Shown in pieces: positions 1 through 8,365 of a stretch of 34,693 nucleotides of DNA. The DNA comes from Candidatus Pararuminococcus gallinarum (GTDB taxonomy: Bacteria > Bacillota > Clostridia > Oscillospirales > Ruminococcaceae), in the NCBI GenBank assembly GCA_904419775.1, contig CAJFSX010000012.1, forward strand, positions 1 through 34,693, read 5' to 3'. The notes beneath the pieces were generated by a model that was not told the origin of the DNA, did no database searches, and worked only from the letters and a program-made list of their open reading frames with translations. Position numbers and translations under genes: made by a program. The first letter of the stretch is position 1. Each line of letters opens with the position of its first letter.

Positions 1-570
1 GCGCCCACAGTCTGGTGAAAACCGCTGTCCGCGTCACCCGCGCGCCTGGCGGCGGGCAGGTCGCGCCCTGAGTTTTATTCGAGATACTGTCCGCGTTACC
101 CGCATTTTTGTTTCGAATGGTACTACAGTGCGGCTTGGCAGCGGGCACTGTCCGCTCGCGATGCCCGCAGCTGAGTTGCGATTGACACCACAGCGCGATG
201 TCCCCCACCGGCAGGTGGGTGGCTTCTGCGCTCATGCCGCGCGGGCACATCCTTTTCTCTCAAGAAAAGGATGCAAAAGTGATCCAAGGGGGCGGCGGCT
301 GGCTGCCGCATAGCCTTTCCTTTATGGCCATGTCCTTTCTTCCAACACAGCCCTCCTGGGAATACGCCTCAGTCGCCCCATGGCCGCCTCTCCCCCTTGG
401 AAAACCCCCTGTTTGTAGGGTGCGTCTAGCGGTAGCCGGCGCGCCTGCCGGCGAGGAAGACGCGGCCACGGCTTAGCTAAAACCACTGCCGCGACACACG
501 CGAATGTGTCTCGAACGACGCCACAGCGCGGCTTGGGAGCGGGCACTGCCCGCCAGCGCGACTCGCCGCC
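1..570 (-). repeat. Intergenic modular repeat array R1
   Basis: Two full cores in the orientation opposite to most of the window lie at about 61-145 and 459-536. Each reads GACGCG or GTCGCG, then GTTTTA-like sequence, then CACAGCGCG. Fragments lie at 1-42 and 160-199. Hairpins are GCGGGCACTGTCCGC at 140-154 and GCGGGCACTGCCCGC at 539-553. At about 213-290 the end of the 212-bp element (see 3089-3300) appears inverted. It is fused to a different GC-rich hairpin and to about 120 bp (300-420) in which I recognise nothing. The array is cut by the left window edge. I see no gene here. Confidence 0.85.
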
Positions 571-584
571 CGCGAGGAAGCTTC

Positions 585-1055
585 ATGGCGGAATACACCA
601 TGGTCAAGCCGCCCCGCCGCGCTTTGGCTGTCTGGCGGATCCGGGCCCTGCTGCTGACCTTTTTCCCGGGATTCCTCTGCTCCTTGATTTTCTCCTTTCT
701 CTCCCTGGGCTGGCTCATTGCCACCGGCATCTGGATCGCTGTTTTCCTCTATTTTTATTGCTGCTGGTACCCTATCAAATGGAAAAAGCTCAGCTTTTGC
801 CTGACGAATTCTATCCTATATATAAATAATGGAGTGATTTATACCCATCGTAGATTTATTTCCCTGAAAAATATCCAGTATGTGGAGACCTACCAGTCCC
901 CCCTGATGAAGCTGGCCGGGCTGACCTCGGTGGTCATCCGGGCGCCTGGGGTAGCCATGTATCTGCCCTCCCTCCAGAAGGAGGACGCTATGGCCCTTTA
1001 TGAAAACCTCAACGGATTCCTCCTGGACGGCCGTCTGGAAGGAGGCGGCAGCTGA
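585..1055 (+). CDS. PH-domain membrane protein, YdbS-like
   Basis: This 156-residue protein has two hydrophobic segments, at about residues 18-38 and 42-62. A bacterial PH (bPH2, formerly DUF304) domain follows, with the motif LYINNGVIYTHRRFISLKN. Its family is the YdbS half of the paired YdbS/YdbT membrane proteins; their biochemical role is not established. I chose the ATG at 585 because GAGGAAG precedes it at 574-580; in-frame sequence further upstream belongs to repeat array R1. The stop overlaps the next start (TGATG), so translation is probably coupled. Codons at about 806-870 are clearly more AT-rich than the rest of the gene. No clear promoter is visible. Confidence 0.85.
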   Translation: MAEYTMVKPPRRALAVWRIRALLLTFFPGFLCSLIFSFLSLGWLIATGIWIAVFLYFYCCWYPIKWKKLSFCLTNSILYINNGVIYTHRRFISLKNIQYVETYQSPLMKLAGLTSVVIRAPGVAMYLPSLQKEDAMALYENLNGFLLDGRLEGGGS

Positions 1056-2593
1056 TGGAGAAACATTGGTGCCATCCCGTTTTTATCCTCCACAGTATGG
1101 GCCGCTACCTCTACCTGTTATTGATCCCTCTGGTCCGCGGCTTCCTCTCCTCTCTCCAGGGCGGAATTACCGCCTGGCTTTCCGGCGCTTGGTTTGACAT
1201 CCTGGTAGTTCTTTTTATTGTGGCCATCGGCGTCCTGGTGTGGCACAGCGTTATGTATTCCTATGACGCCTCAGGCGTCACCATCCACTCCGGTCTTTTT
1301 ATCCGCCGGCAGACCTTTCTCCCCGCCTCCCGGCTCTCCACCCTGTCGGTAACCCGGCCCTACTGGCTCAAGCCTGTAGGCGCTGTGGTCCTCCGGGCGG
1401 ATACCTTGGCTGGAGGAAAGCGCACTGCCGACCTCTCCCTCATCCTCCGGCGGGCCGACGCACAGCAGATGTTCTCCCTCCTCCGGCAGGACGCCCCCTC
1501 TTCCACCTTCACCATCCGGGAATATGTGCCCCGGCAGCTTTATGTCACCGCCCTTTCCGCCATCCTCTCCAACTCCTTTGCCGGCGTGGTCTTTATGGCC
1601 ACCTTGATCTCCACCTCCGGCCAGATCCTGGGCAAGGAGATCCAGGACCGGATCGTCGGCACCTTTGAACAGGTGGCCAAGGACTTTGCCTTCGGCATCC
1701 CTCCCTTTGCCGCCGCTGTCACCTATGTCATTTTGGGCGGATGGCTGGTGGCGTTTATCCTCAATCTCATCCGGCATAAGAACTTCTATGTCCGCCGTTT
1801 TAATAACAATCTGTATATTCATAGCGGTATATTTACAAATCGTAGTTACAGTTTGGACATAAAATCGGTCAATTACCTGGAAATCCGCCAGAGTGTCCTG
1901 ACCAAAATCCTAGGGCTGCACACGGCCTTCCTCCACTGCGCCGGATTCGGCAAGGATAAAACCGATGTATCCGCCGTGATCCCCGCTGTGACCCGCCGGG
2001 AATTCCGCCGTACCCAGGAGATGCTGCTCCCCGAATTCACCATCTCTCCCCGGCAGGCAAAGCCCAACCTGGGCTCCATCTTTAAATTTATCATCGACCC
2101 CTTTTGGCCCTGTCTCCTGCTGCCTCTGGCCACCTGGTGGCTTTGCCGGCTTTATCCGGATTGGGACAGCCTTATCGGCTTTATCGGGCTGATGGTCTCG
2201 CTCCCCGCCTATTGGTGGATGATCCTGCGCATTGCGGATTTTTCCACCTCCGGCATTGGTTTTGATGGATCTTGTTATACTCTTCGTTATTCTACTGGGT
2301 TTTATCTACGTACTGTAGTTATTCCAAAGGACAAGATCGTCTCTTTGCGGGTACGGCAGAGCATTTTGCAGCGTCCGGATGACCGGTGTGATGTGATCAT
2401 CCACACCCGGGCGGAGGGGTGGCAGCGGCATCACTGCAAGAACCTGCTCCGCCAAGAGGTGGTGGAGCTTTTCGGCACTGTGGACCCCTACTGCCTCCAG
2501 TTTGTGAAAACCGGATTTCTCAGCCAGTTTTCCTGGTTCCGCCGTTTTTGCAATTTTTTTCGAAAAGAGAAGAAAAGTGTTGACAAACTATAA
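1055..2593 (+). CDS. PH-domain membrane protein, YdbT-like
   Basis: This 512-residue multi-pass protein has three bPH2-like modules. They are recognisable at about residues 70-150 (VTIHSGLFIRRQTFLPASRL), 245-325 (LYIHSGIFTNRSYSLDIKSV) and 400-480 (CYTLRYSTGFYLRTVVIPKD), with membrane segments between them. It is the usual partner of the gene just upstream, whose stop it overlaps by one base, and GGAAGGAGG at 1037-1045 precedes the start. Together they probably form a membrane complex; the function is unknown. Two short AT-rich codon patches (about 1797-1865 and 2262-2330) begin the second and third PH modules. The last codons overlap the -35 box of the tRNA promoter. Confidence 0.85.
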   Translation: MEKHWCHPVFILHSMGRYLYLLLIPLVRGFLSSLQGGITAWLSGAWFDILVVLFIVAIGVLVWHSVMYSYDASGVTIHSGLFIRRQTFLPASRLSTLSVTRPYWLKPVGAVVLRADTLAGGKRTADLSLILRRADAQQMFSLLRQDAPSSTFTIREYVPRQLYVTALSAILSNSFAGVVFMATLISTSGQILGKEIQDRIVGTFEQVAKDFAFGIPPFAAAVTYVILGGWLVAFILNLIRHKNFYVRRFNNNLYIHSGIFTNRSYSLDIKSVNYLEIRQSVLTKILGLHTAFLHCAGFGKDKTDVSAVIPAVTRREFRRTQEMLLPEFTISPRQAKPNLGSIFKFIIDPFWPCLLLPLATWWLCRLYPDWDSLIGFIGLMVSLPAYWWMILRIADFSTSGIGFDGSCYTLRYSTGFYLRTVVIPKDKIVSLRVRQSILQRPDDRCDVIIHTRAEGWQRHHCKNLLRQEVVELFGTVDPYCLQFVKTGFLSQFSWFRRFCNFFRKEKKSVDKL

Positions 2594-2608
2594 AATGTAT
2601 AGTAAAAT
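2580..2608 (+). promoter_or_regulatory. Promoter of the tRNA-Met/tRNA-Glu operon
   Basis: A perfect -35 TTGACA (2580-2585) is followed after 17 bp by TAAAAT (2603-2608). The -35 box lies inside the last codons of the YdbT-like gene, so the promoter overlaps that gene's 3' end. Transcription would begin about 25 bp before the first tRNA. Confidence 0.8.
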
Positions 2609-2640
2609 ATAATTCGCTCAGTAACTTTACGGGCGTTTAT

Positions 2641-2717
2641 GGCGGCATAGCTCAGTTGGCTAGAGCATTCGGTTCATACCCGAAGTGTCGATGGTTCAAA
2701 TCCATTTGCCGCTACCA
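2641..2717 (+). tRNA. tRNA-Met (CAT), elongator type
   Basis: A cloverleaf of 77 nt including encoded CCA. The acceptor arm GGCGGCA pairs with TGCCGCT (G1-U72 wobble). The anticodon stem TTCGG/CCGAA encloses loop TTCATAC with anticodon CAT, and the T-loop is GGTTCAAATCC. The anticodon stem lacks the three G-C pairs, and the acceptor lacks the position 1-72 mismatch, typical of initiator tRNA, so I call it elongator tRNA-Met. Confidence 0.95.
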
Positions 2718-2725
2718 TATCTTTT

Positions 2726-2737
2726 CCCCTTCGGGGG
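2726..2737 (+). other. UUCG-tetraloop hairpin between the two tRNAs
   Basis: CCCC-TTCG-GGGG forms a very stable C(UUCG)G hairpin in the 27-nt spacer between the tRNAs. Its likely role is a processing or folding spacer in the dicistronic tRNA precursor. It has no U-tract, so it is not a terminator. Confidence 0.6.
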
Positions 2738-2744
2738 AACAAAC

Positions 2745-2819
2745 GGCCCGTTGGTCAAGTGGTTAAGACACCGCCCTTTCACGGCGGCTACACGAGTTCG
2801 AATCTCGTACGGGTCACCA
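2745..2819 (+). tRNA. tRNA-Glu (TTC)
   Basis: A cloverleaf of 75 nt with encoded CCA. The acceptor arm GGCCCGT pairs with ACGGGTC. The anticodon stem CCGCC/GGCGG encloses loop CTTTCAC with anticodon TTC, and the T-arm contains GAGTTCGAATCTC. It is cotranscribed with tRNA-Met from the promoter at 2580-2608 and followed at once by a strong terminator. Confidence 0.95.
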
Positions 2820-2824
2820 GGAGC

Positions 2825-2862
2825 AAAAAAGAGCCGGTACGCAATGCGTACCGGCTCTTTTT
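2825..2862 (+). terminator. Rho-independent terminator of the tRNA operon
   Basis: GAGCCGGTACGCA (2831-2843) pairs with its complement ending at 2857. An A-run precedes the stem and TTTTT follows it. The structure is nearly symmetric, so it could also stop transcription arriving on the - strand. Confidence 0.9.
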
Positions 2863-2864
2863 CC

Positions 2865-3427
2865 ACCCACCTGCCGGTGGAGGATGTCGCGGATAGGCGC
2901 TATGCGCAACAAAATCGCGGGTGTCGCGGCAAAGTCTCGAATAAAACCCAGGGCGCGTCTTGCTCTCCGCCAGGAGCGCCACCTGCCGGTGGAGGATGTC
3001 GCGGATAGGCGCTATGCGCAACAAAATCGCGGGTGACGCGACAGTGTCTCGAAGAAAACCCGAGGCGCGTCTTGCTCTCCGCAGGAGCGTGGGCGGTTTC
3101 GGCGGAAGCCGACGATTTTTCGGAACATCCCGGGGGAATCCAGTGGTGTTGGCCCCCGGGATTGGGAGAAAAATCGCCGCCCATACTGCCGGGAAAGCAG
3201 CGAGCCCCATCAGGGGGATATCCAAGGGGAGCACCCCTTGGATCACTTTTGCATCCTTTTCTTGAGAGAAAAGGATGTGCCCGCGCGGCATGAGCGCAGA
3301 ACCGTCTGCCGCGGGTGGGCAGTGTTGCAAACGAGACTCAGTGCGCGTCTTGCTCTCAGCTGCGTGCGACGCGGCGGTGTTGTGAACAAGACCAAGGGCG
3401 CGTCATCCTGCCCCGGTAGGGGCCGCG
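2865..3427 (+). repeat. Intergenic modular repeat array R2
   Basis: Two head-to-tail units with a 112-bp period start at 2881 and 2993. Each has hairpin CACCTGCCGGTGG, a core (GTCGCGGATAGGCGC, CAAC, AAAATCGCGGGTG, GTCTCGA, AAAAC, GCGCGTC) and hairpin CTCTCCGC..GGAG. The 212-bp element follows at 3089-3300. Two short cores (about 3308-3355 and 3362-3405) and CCCC-GGTA-GGGG or CCCC-GGGA-GGGG hairpins then run into the 3' end of the ABC ATPase gene. Confidence 0.9.
3089..3300. repeat. 212-bp multi-hairpin element, copy L1
   Basis: This copy is near-identical to 28939-29150 and 34450-34637. It contains nested palindromes: GGGCGG against CCGCCC enclosing CGGC-GGAA-GCCG; CCCGGGGG against CCCCCGGG; ATCCAAGGGG against CCCCTTGGAT; and a final hairpin with 11-bp arms CATCCTTTTCT and AGAAAAGGATG around TGAG. 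The structure suggests a folded RNA or a non-autonomous mobile element. Both strands carry open frames, but I see no ribosome site. Confidence 0.85.
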
Positions 3428-4120
3428 TCATCCCACCCCGGGAGGGGTGTCCTCCACCACCCTGCCGTCCAGCAGGCGGATGGCCCGGGGGACGCTGGCG
3501 GCGATCTCCCCGTCGTGGGTGATGAGGATGATGGTGTGACCCTCCTGATGCAGGCCCCGGAGGATCTCCATGACCTCCTGGCCGGAGCCGGAATCCAGGT
3601 TGCCGGTGGGCTCATCGGCCAAAAGGATGGGGGGCCGGGCGGCAATGGCCCGGGCAATGGCTACCCGCTGCTGCTGGCCGCCGGACATCTGGCCCGGCCG
3701 GTGATGAAGCCGGTGCTGGAGGCCCACCCGGCAAAGGCTTTCCCGGGCCATCCGGCGGCGCTCCTCCCGGGGCACCTTCCGGTAGATGAGGGGCAGCTCT
3801 ACATTTTCCATGGCGTCCAGGCTGGGGATCAGGTTAAACCCCTGAAAGATAAAGCCAATCTGCCTGCCCCGGATACGGGAAAGCCGGTCGTCATCCATAT
3901 CCGAAACCTTCTCCCCTGCCAGGAGATATTCTCCCGAGGTGGGCACATCCAGGCAGCCCAGGATATTCATCATGGTGGACTTTCCCGATCCCGAATGTCC
4001 AATGATGGCGGTAAATTCCCCGTCCATCATGGTGATGGATACATCTTCCAGGGCCCGGACCTCGTTGTCCCCTTGGTTGTAGATTTTATAGATATGCTCC
4101 AATTGGATAAGCGGTCCCAT
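3428..4120 (-). CDS. ABC transporter ATP-binding protein, LolD/MacB type
   Basis: A 230-residue ATPase with Walker [10 protein letters not shown] (about residues 42-50), a Q-loop in [12 protein letters not shown], signature [15 protein letters not shown] (one change from the usual LSGGQ), Walker [13 protein letters not shown] and switch His in ITHDG. The family powers MacB/FtsX-like permeases that export lipoproteins, peptides or drugs. I start it at ATG 4120, behind GGGGAGG; an upstream ATG at 4150 would add ten residues behind a closer, weaker AAGGA. No permease gene follows. The last residues (DTPPGVG) and the stop are encoded by a repeat hairpin of array R2, so the 3' end and a partner gene may have been lost or moved. 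Confidence 0.88.
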   Translation of the reverse strand: MGPLIQLEHIYKIYNQGDNEVRALEDVSITMMDGEFTAIIGHSGSGKSTMMNILGCLDVPTSGEYLLAGEKVSDMDDDRLSRIRGRQIGFIFQGFNLIPSLDAMENVELPLIYRKVPREERRRMARESLCRVGLQHRLHHRPGQMSGGQQQRVAIARAIAARPPILLADEPTGNLDSGSGQEVMEILRGLHQEGHTIILITHDGEIAASVPRAIRLLDGRVVEDTPPGVG

Positions 4121-4187
4121 CCTGCCTCCCCTGCCTTTCTCATCTGTCATCTTTCCTTACTATTATGGAACTTTTCCGCCTTTTTAA

Positions 4188-4208
4188 CCGTAAAGTATGG
4201 ATTTACGG
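4188..4208. promoter_or_regulatory. Inverted repeat, possible operator
   Basis: CCGTAAA-N7-TTTACGG is a perfect 7-bp inverted repeat between the divergent ABC ATPase and AroE-like genes, about 40 bp upstream of the ATPase start. It could be a repressor site or a hairpin; no regulator gene is adjacent. Confidence 0.35.
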
Positions 4209-4238
4209 CCCCCTTTTTGAATCCCTTGGACTGTATGG

Positions 4239-4268
4239 TTGCTTCCCTTCCCTTTTCCGTGGTATACT
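4239..4268 (+). promoter_or_regulatory. Promoter of the AroE-like gene
   Basis: TTGCTT (4239-4244), an 18-bp spacer and TATACT (4263-4268), with TG one base upstream (TGGTATACT) making an extended -10. It would give a leader of about 95 nt before the ATG at 4371. Confidence 0.6.
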
Positions 4269-4370
4269 AAAAACACAAAGCAAGGCGATGCCTGTACTGA
4301 TCCTCCGGCGCAGGGCCGAAGGCGGTATCCCTTAGAAAACCGGGTGTTTCCGGAGAAAAGGAGCAAGATT

Positions 4371-5225
4371 ATGGCAAAATGTTACCGCGCGGAACTGGTG
4401 GGCGCCTTTGGCTGCCCCATCGATGAAAATCCCACCGGCGTCATGGAGGAAGCTGCCTTCGCCGCCAAGGGGCTCAACTACCGCTATCTGACCATCAAGG
4501 TCAACAAGGGCGACCTGGAACCAGCCGTCCAGGCGGTCCGGGCCTTCAATATGCGGGGCGTCAACTGCACCATCCCCCACAAGGTGGAGGTGCTCAAATA
4601 TCTGGACGAGCTTTCTGAAGCCGCCGAGATCATCGGCGCCGTCAACACCATCATCAACAACGACGGCAAGCTCTTTGGAGAAAACACCGACGGCAAAGGG
4701 TTTATCACTGCCCTGAAGGACGCAGGCGTCTCTGTGGCGGGCAAAAATATCACCGTCCTGGGAGCCGGCGGCGCTTCCCGGGCTATTTCGGTAGAGTGTG
4801 CCCTGGCCGGAGCCAAAAAGCTAACCATCGCCAATATTGACAAAGAAACCGGTGAAGAGCTGGTGAAGCTGATCAATGAGCGAACCCAGGCGGACGCGGA
4901 GTTTATCCTGTGGGATCATCCGGTGGAGGTTCCCGCTGACACCGATATCTTTGTCAACGCCACCTCGGTAGGACTTTTCCCCAATGTCAACGAAAAACCG
5001 GACGTCAACTATGATACCGTCACCTCCAACATGGTGGTCAGCGACGTCATCTTTAACGATCCCCATACCCTCTTCCTCCAGGAGGCGGAGAAACGTGGGG
5101 CTAAAACGGTCAACGGCCTGGGGATGCTGGTCAACCAGGGCGCTGTCAACTTCACCCTCTGGACCGGTGTGGAGGCGCCTATTGATGTGATGACCCAGAC
5201 TTTAAAGGACGAATTCGGCCTTTAA
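4371..5225 (+). CDS. Shikimate dehydrogenase family protein (AroE-like)
   Basis: A 284-residue NAD(P)-dependent dehydrogenase of the AroE/YdiB fold. The catalytic Lys71 lies in NCTIPHKVEV and Asp107 in GENTDGKGF; the Rossmann motif GAGGASRA is at 131-138; the C-terminal lid motif NGLGMLVNQGA is present. The start follows AAAAGGAG at 4356-4363. In canonical AroE the N-terminal SxSP motif binds the substrate carboxylate. Here the aligned stretch is GCPIDENPTG, with Asn and Thr in place of the two serines. The fold and catalytic pair are intact, but the substrate may not be shikimate (quinate or another cyclitol acid is possible). No other aromatic-pathway gene is nearby. Confidence 0.85.
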   Translation: MAKCYRAELVGAFGCPIDENPTGVMEEAAFAAKGLNYRYLTIKVNKGDLEPAVQAVRAFNMRGVNCTIPHKVEVLKYLDELSEAAEIIGAVNTIINNDGKLFGENTDGKGFITALKDAGVSVAGKNITVLGAGGASRAISVECALAGAKKLTIANIDKETGEELVKLINERTQADAEFILWDHPVEVPADTDIFVNATSVGLFPNVNEKPDVNYDTVTSNMVVSDVIFNDPHTLFLQEAEKRGAKTVNGLGMLVNQGAVNFTLWTGVEAPIDVMTQTLKDEFGL

Positions 5226-5235
5226 GCGAAACGGG

Positions 5236-5272
5236 AAAAAGCCCGGGACAGTTTCTGTCCCGGGCTTTTTTG
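5236..5272 (+). terminator. Terminator after the AroE-like gene, bidirectional
   Basis: GCCCGGGACAG (5241-5251) pairs with CTGTCCCGGGC (5255-5265) around TTT. It is followed on + by TTTTTT and on - by TTTTT, so it can end transcripts from both sides, including the RNA candidate at 5283-5521. Confidence 0.9.
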
Positions 5273-5282
5273 CGCCAGTTAT

Positions 5283-5521
5283 AACCACCGGCTGAGCCGA
5301 AGGCTTGGAGTGGGCCTATCAGGGCCTGTTACCGGCATACGTCTTAAGACGCGCTGAATTTTATTTCTCTCGCATCACTTGCCCAGCGGCCCGTAAACGG
5401 GCAACCACCCCTCTAACGAAAGTTTTTCCTTATGGGCGGCCCGCTGTTAGCAGCTTCCTTCCCTCGTCGCTTGAAGCTAAAGCTTTTTTGCCGGTCACCT
5501 CCACCGGCGGAGGCGGTGGTT
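5283..5521 (-). ncRNA. Candidate structured RNA between aroE-like gene and guaB
   Basis: This 239-nt stretch has no convincing ORF and none of the modular repeats. Its ends pair: AACCACCG at 5283-5290 against CGGTGGTT at 5514-5521. Inside, on the - strand, lie GCCGGT/ACCGGC, AAGCT/AGCTT, CCCGT/ACGGG (around 5390-5402), CGTCTTAAGACG (5340-5351) and AGCC/GGCT stems. On - it would end at the bidirectional terminator (5236-5272). The - strand assignment rests on that U-tract. I could not match it to tmRNA, RNase P RNA, SRP RNA or 6S RNA by eye. I see no promoter between the guaB terminator and its 5' end. Confidence 0.4.
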
Positions 5522-5529
5522 CTCTTACC

Positions 5530-5564
5530 CAAAAAAGGGGGCGGAGGGATGACCTCCGCCCCCG
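5530..5564 (-). terminator. Terminator of guaB
   Basis: On the - strand GGGGGCGGAG and CTCCGCCCCC form a 10-bp stem (5537-5546 with 5554-5563), followed by TTTTTT. It lies 13 bp beyond the guaB stop. Confidence 0.9.
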
Positions 5565-5576
5565 GAAAACCGTGGG

Positions 5577-7118
<1,542 letters not shown>

Positions 7119-7217
7119 TCAGCCACCCTGCCCCGGATTTCCTTACTCATTGTTGCCTGCGGTTTGTGCTTTCTCTATGGGAAGTCTTACCGCATGACGA
7201 TAAAAAGTTTGTATTAT

Positions 7218-7246
7218 ATTTTATCACGATCCATCATTCTTTTCAA
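7218..7246 (-). promoter_or_regulatory. Promoter and leader of guaB
   Basis: On the - strand TTGAAA (7241-7246), a 17-bp spacer and TAAAAT (7218-7223). The leader of about 150 nt contains a TGCGGT/ACCGCA inverted repeat (about 7157-7195). Sequence from 7056 to 7330 is AT-rich and free of the modular repeats. Confidence 0.6.
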
Positions 7247-7330
7247 TAGAAAAACCGCTTTTTCTTGTTGGTTTTTACAAAATTCTATTTTTGCTTTTGT
7301 GCTTTTTCATGATAAATCGGCAAATTATAG

Positions 7331-8320
7331 AACCTATCCCCACAGCGCGCGCCTAGCGGCGAGTAGGTCGCGGCCCCTACCGGGGCGGGATGACGCGCCC
7401 ACGGCCTAGTTAAAGCCATTGTCGCAGCCCACGCGCGCCTAGCGGCGGGCAGGTCGCGCCCTGGGCTTTATTTGCGACACTGTTCGCGGCTCACGCGATT
7501 ACGTTGCGATTGACACCACAGCGCGACTTCCCCTAGCGGTAGCTAGCGCGACTTGGCAGCGGACACTGCCCGCCAGCGCGGTGTCCTCCACCGGCAGGTG
7601 GCCCTCCCGGGGCGGGATGACGCGCCCTGAGTTCTGTTTAAAACATTATCCGCGATACCCGCGACTAAGCTACCCATTGCGCCTATCCGCGACCTCCCCC
7701 ACCGGCAGGTGGTGGCGGCGGGCAGGTTGCGCTTTGAGTTCTCTTTGCGACACTGTTCCCGGCACCCGCGCGCCTAGCGGCGAGCAAATCGCACCCGGAG
7801 TTTTGTCGGTGACATTGTCCGCGATGCCCGCGACAAAGTTACCTATTGCGCCACAGCGCGATCTGGCTGCGGGCAGGTTGCGCTTTGAGTTCTCTTTGAG
7901 ACACTGTTCGCGGCACACGCGCGCCTAGCGGCGAGCAAATCGCACCCGGAGTTTTGTCGGTGACATTGTCCTCGATGCCCGCGACAAAGTTACCTATTGC
8001 GCCACAGCGCGATCTGGCTGCGGGCACTGCCCGCTCCTGCGGTCGGCAAGACGCGCTCCAAGCCTCGTTCACGACACTGTTCGCGGCACACGCGTTTTTA
8101 TTGCCAATGGCACTACAGCGCGGCGTCCCCCGGCGGTAGCCGGGCCCTAGCGGGCGGCATGACGCGCACTGAGTTTTGTTTGCGACACTGTCGCGTCTCA
8201 CGCGAATCGGTCACTGATAGCGCCTATCCACGGCTTGGCTGCGGCGACTCGGCGCCCGCGGCACACGCATTTTTGTTTTTCATTGCGCTCATCCGCGACT
8301 TCCCCCGGCGGTAGCCGGCA
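7331..8320 (-). repeat. Intergenic modular repeat array R3 (largest)
   Basis: About 990 bp between guaB and serS, all in the orientation opposite to most arrays. Six full cores start at about 7449, 7619, 7786, 7936, 8047 and 8157, with short cores at about 7391, 7727 and 7878. They are separated by hairpins such as CGCC-TAG-GGCG, CCACCGGCAGGTGG and CCGGC-GGTA-GCCGG. Two adjacent 151-bp units (7718-7868 and 7869-8019) are nearly identical. No gene is present; ORFs through this stretch only follow the G+C-rich repeats. Confidence 0.9.
7718..8019. repeat. Tandem 151-bp duplication inside R3
   Basis: Two head-to-tail copies with period 151 bp, each made of one short and one full core with hairpins. 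They begin GCGGGCAGGTTGCG at 7718 and 7869 and differ at only a few positions, which suggests a recent duplication. Confidence 0.9.
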
Positions 8321-8324
8321 GGTG

Positions 8325-8362
8325 GAGAAAGGGATACCGCCGGAGCGGTATCCCTTTTCTTG
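8325..8362 (-). terminator. Terminator of serS
   Basis: GGGATACCGC (8331-8340) and GCGGTATCCC (8345-8354) form a 10-bp stem with a 4-nt loop, just beyond the serS stop. The following T-tract on - is short (TTTCT). It marks the right edge of array R3. Confidence 0.7.
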
Positions 8363-8365
8363 CGT

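Noticed and set aside
658..675. Possible Noc-binding site (TTTCCCGGGATT)
   Set aside because: It resembles the Bacillus Noc site only in its GC-rich centre and lies in coding sequence; a single partial match is expected by chance.
2788..3330. A long - strand open frame of 180 codons through the tRNA-Glu and element L1, with similar frames in L2 and L3
   Set aside because: It runs antisense through a tRNA, a terminator and hairpin repeats, has no ribosome site, and the frame differs between copies because of small indels. It is open only because the sequence is GC-rich.
7511..7531. Promoter -35 box TTGACA inside inverted cores (GATTGACACCACAGCGCG)
   Set aside because: The hexamer recurs in the - orientation of the cores, but no -10-like sequence lies 15-19 bp downstream in the copies examined.
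7581..8314. Several open frames on both strands of array R3
   Set aside because: They repeat the translated core again and again, lack starts with ribosome sites, and follow the repeat boundaries rather than a protein family.
7331..8320. A CRISPR array
   Set aside because: Units are not separated by unique spacers of constant length, the repeats are not exact, and no cas gene is present. The alternating parts are all recurrent sequences.
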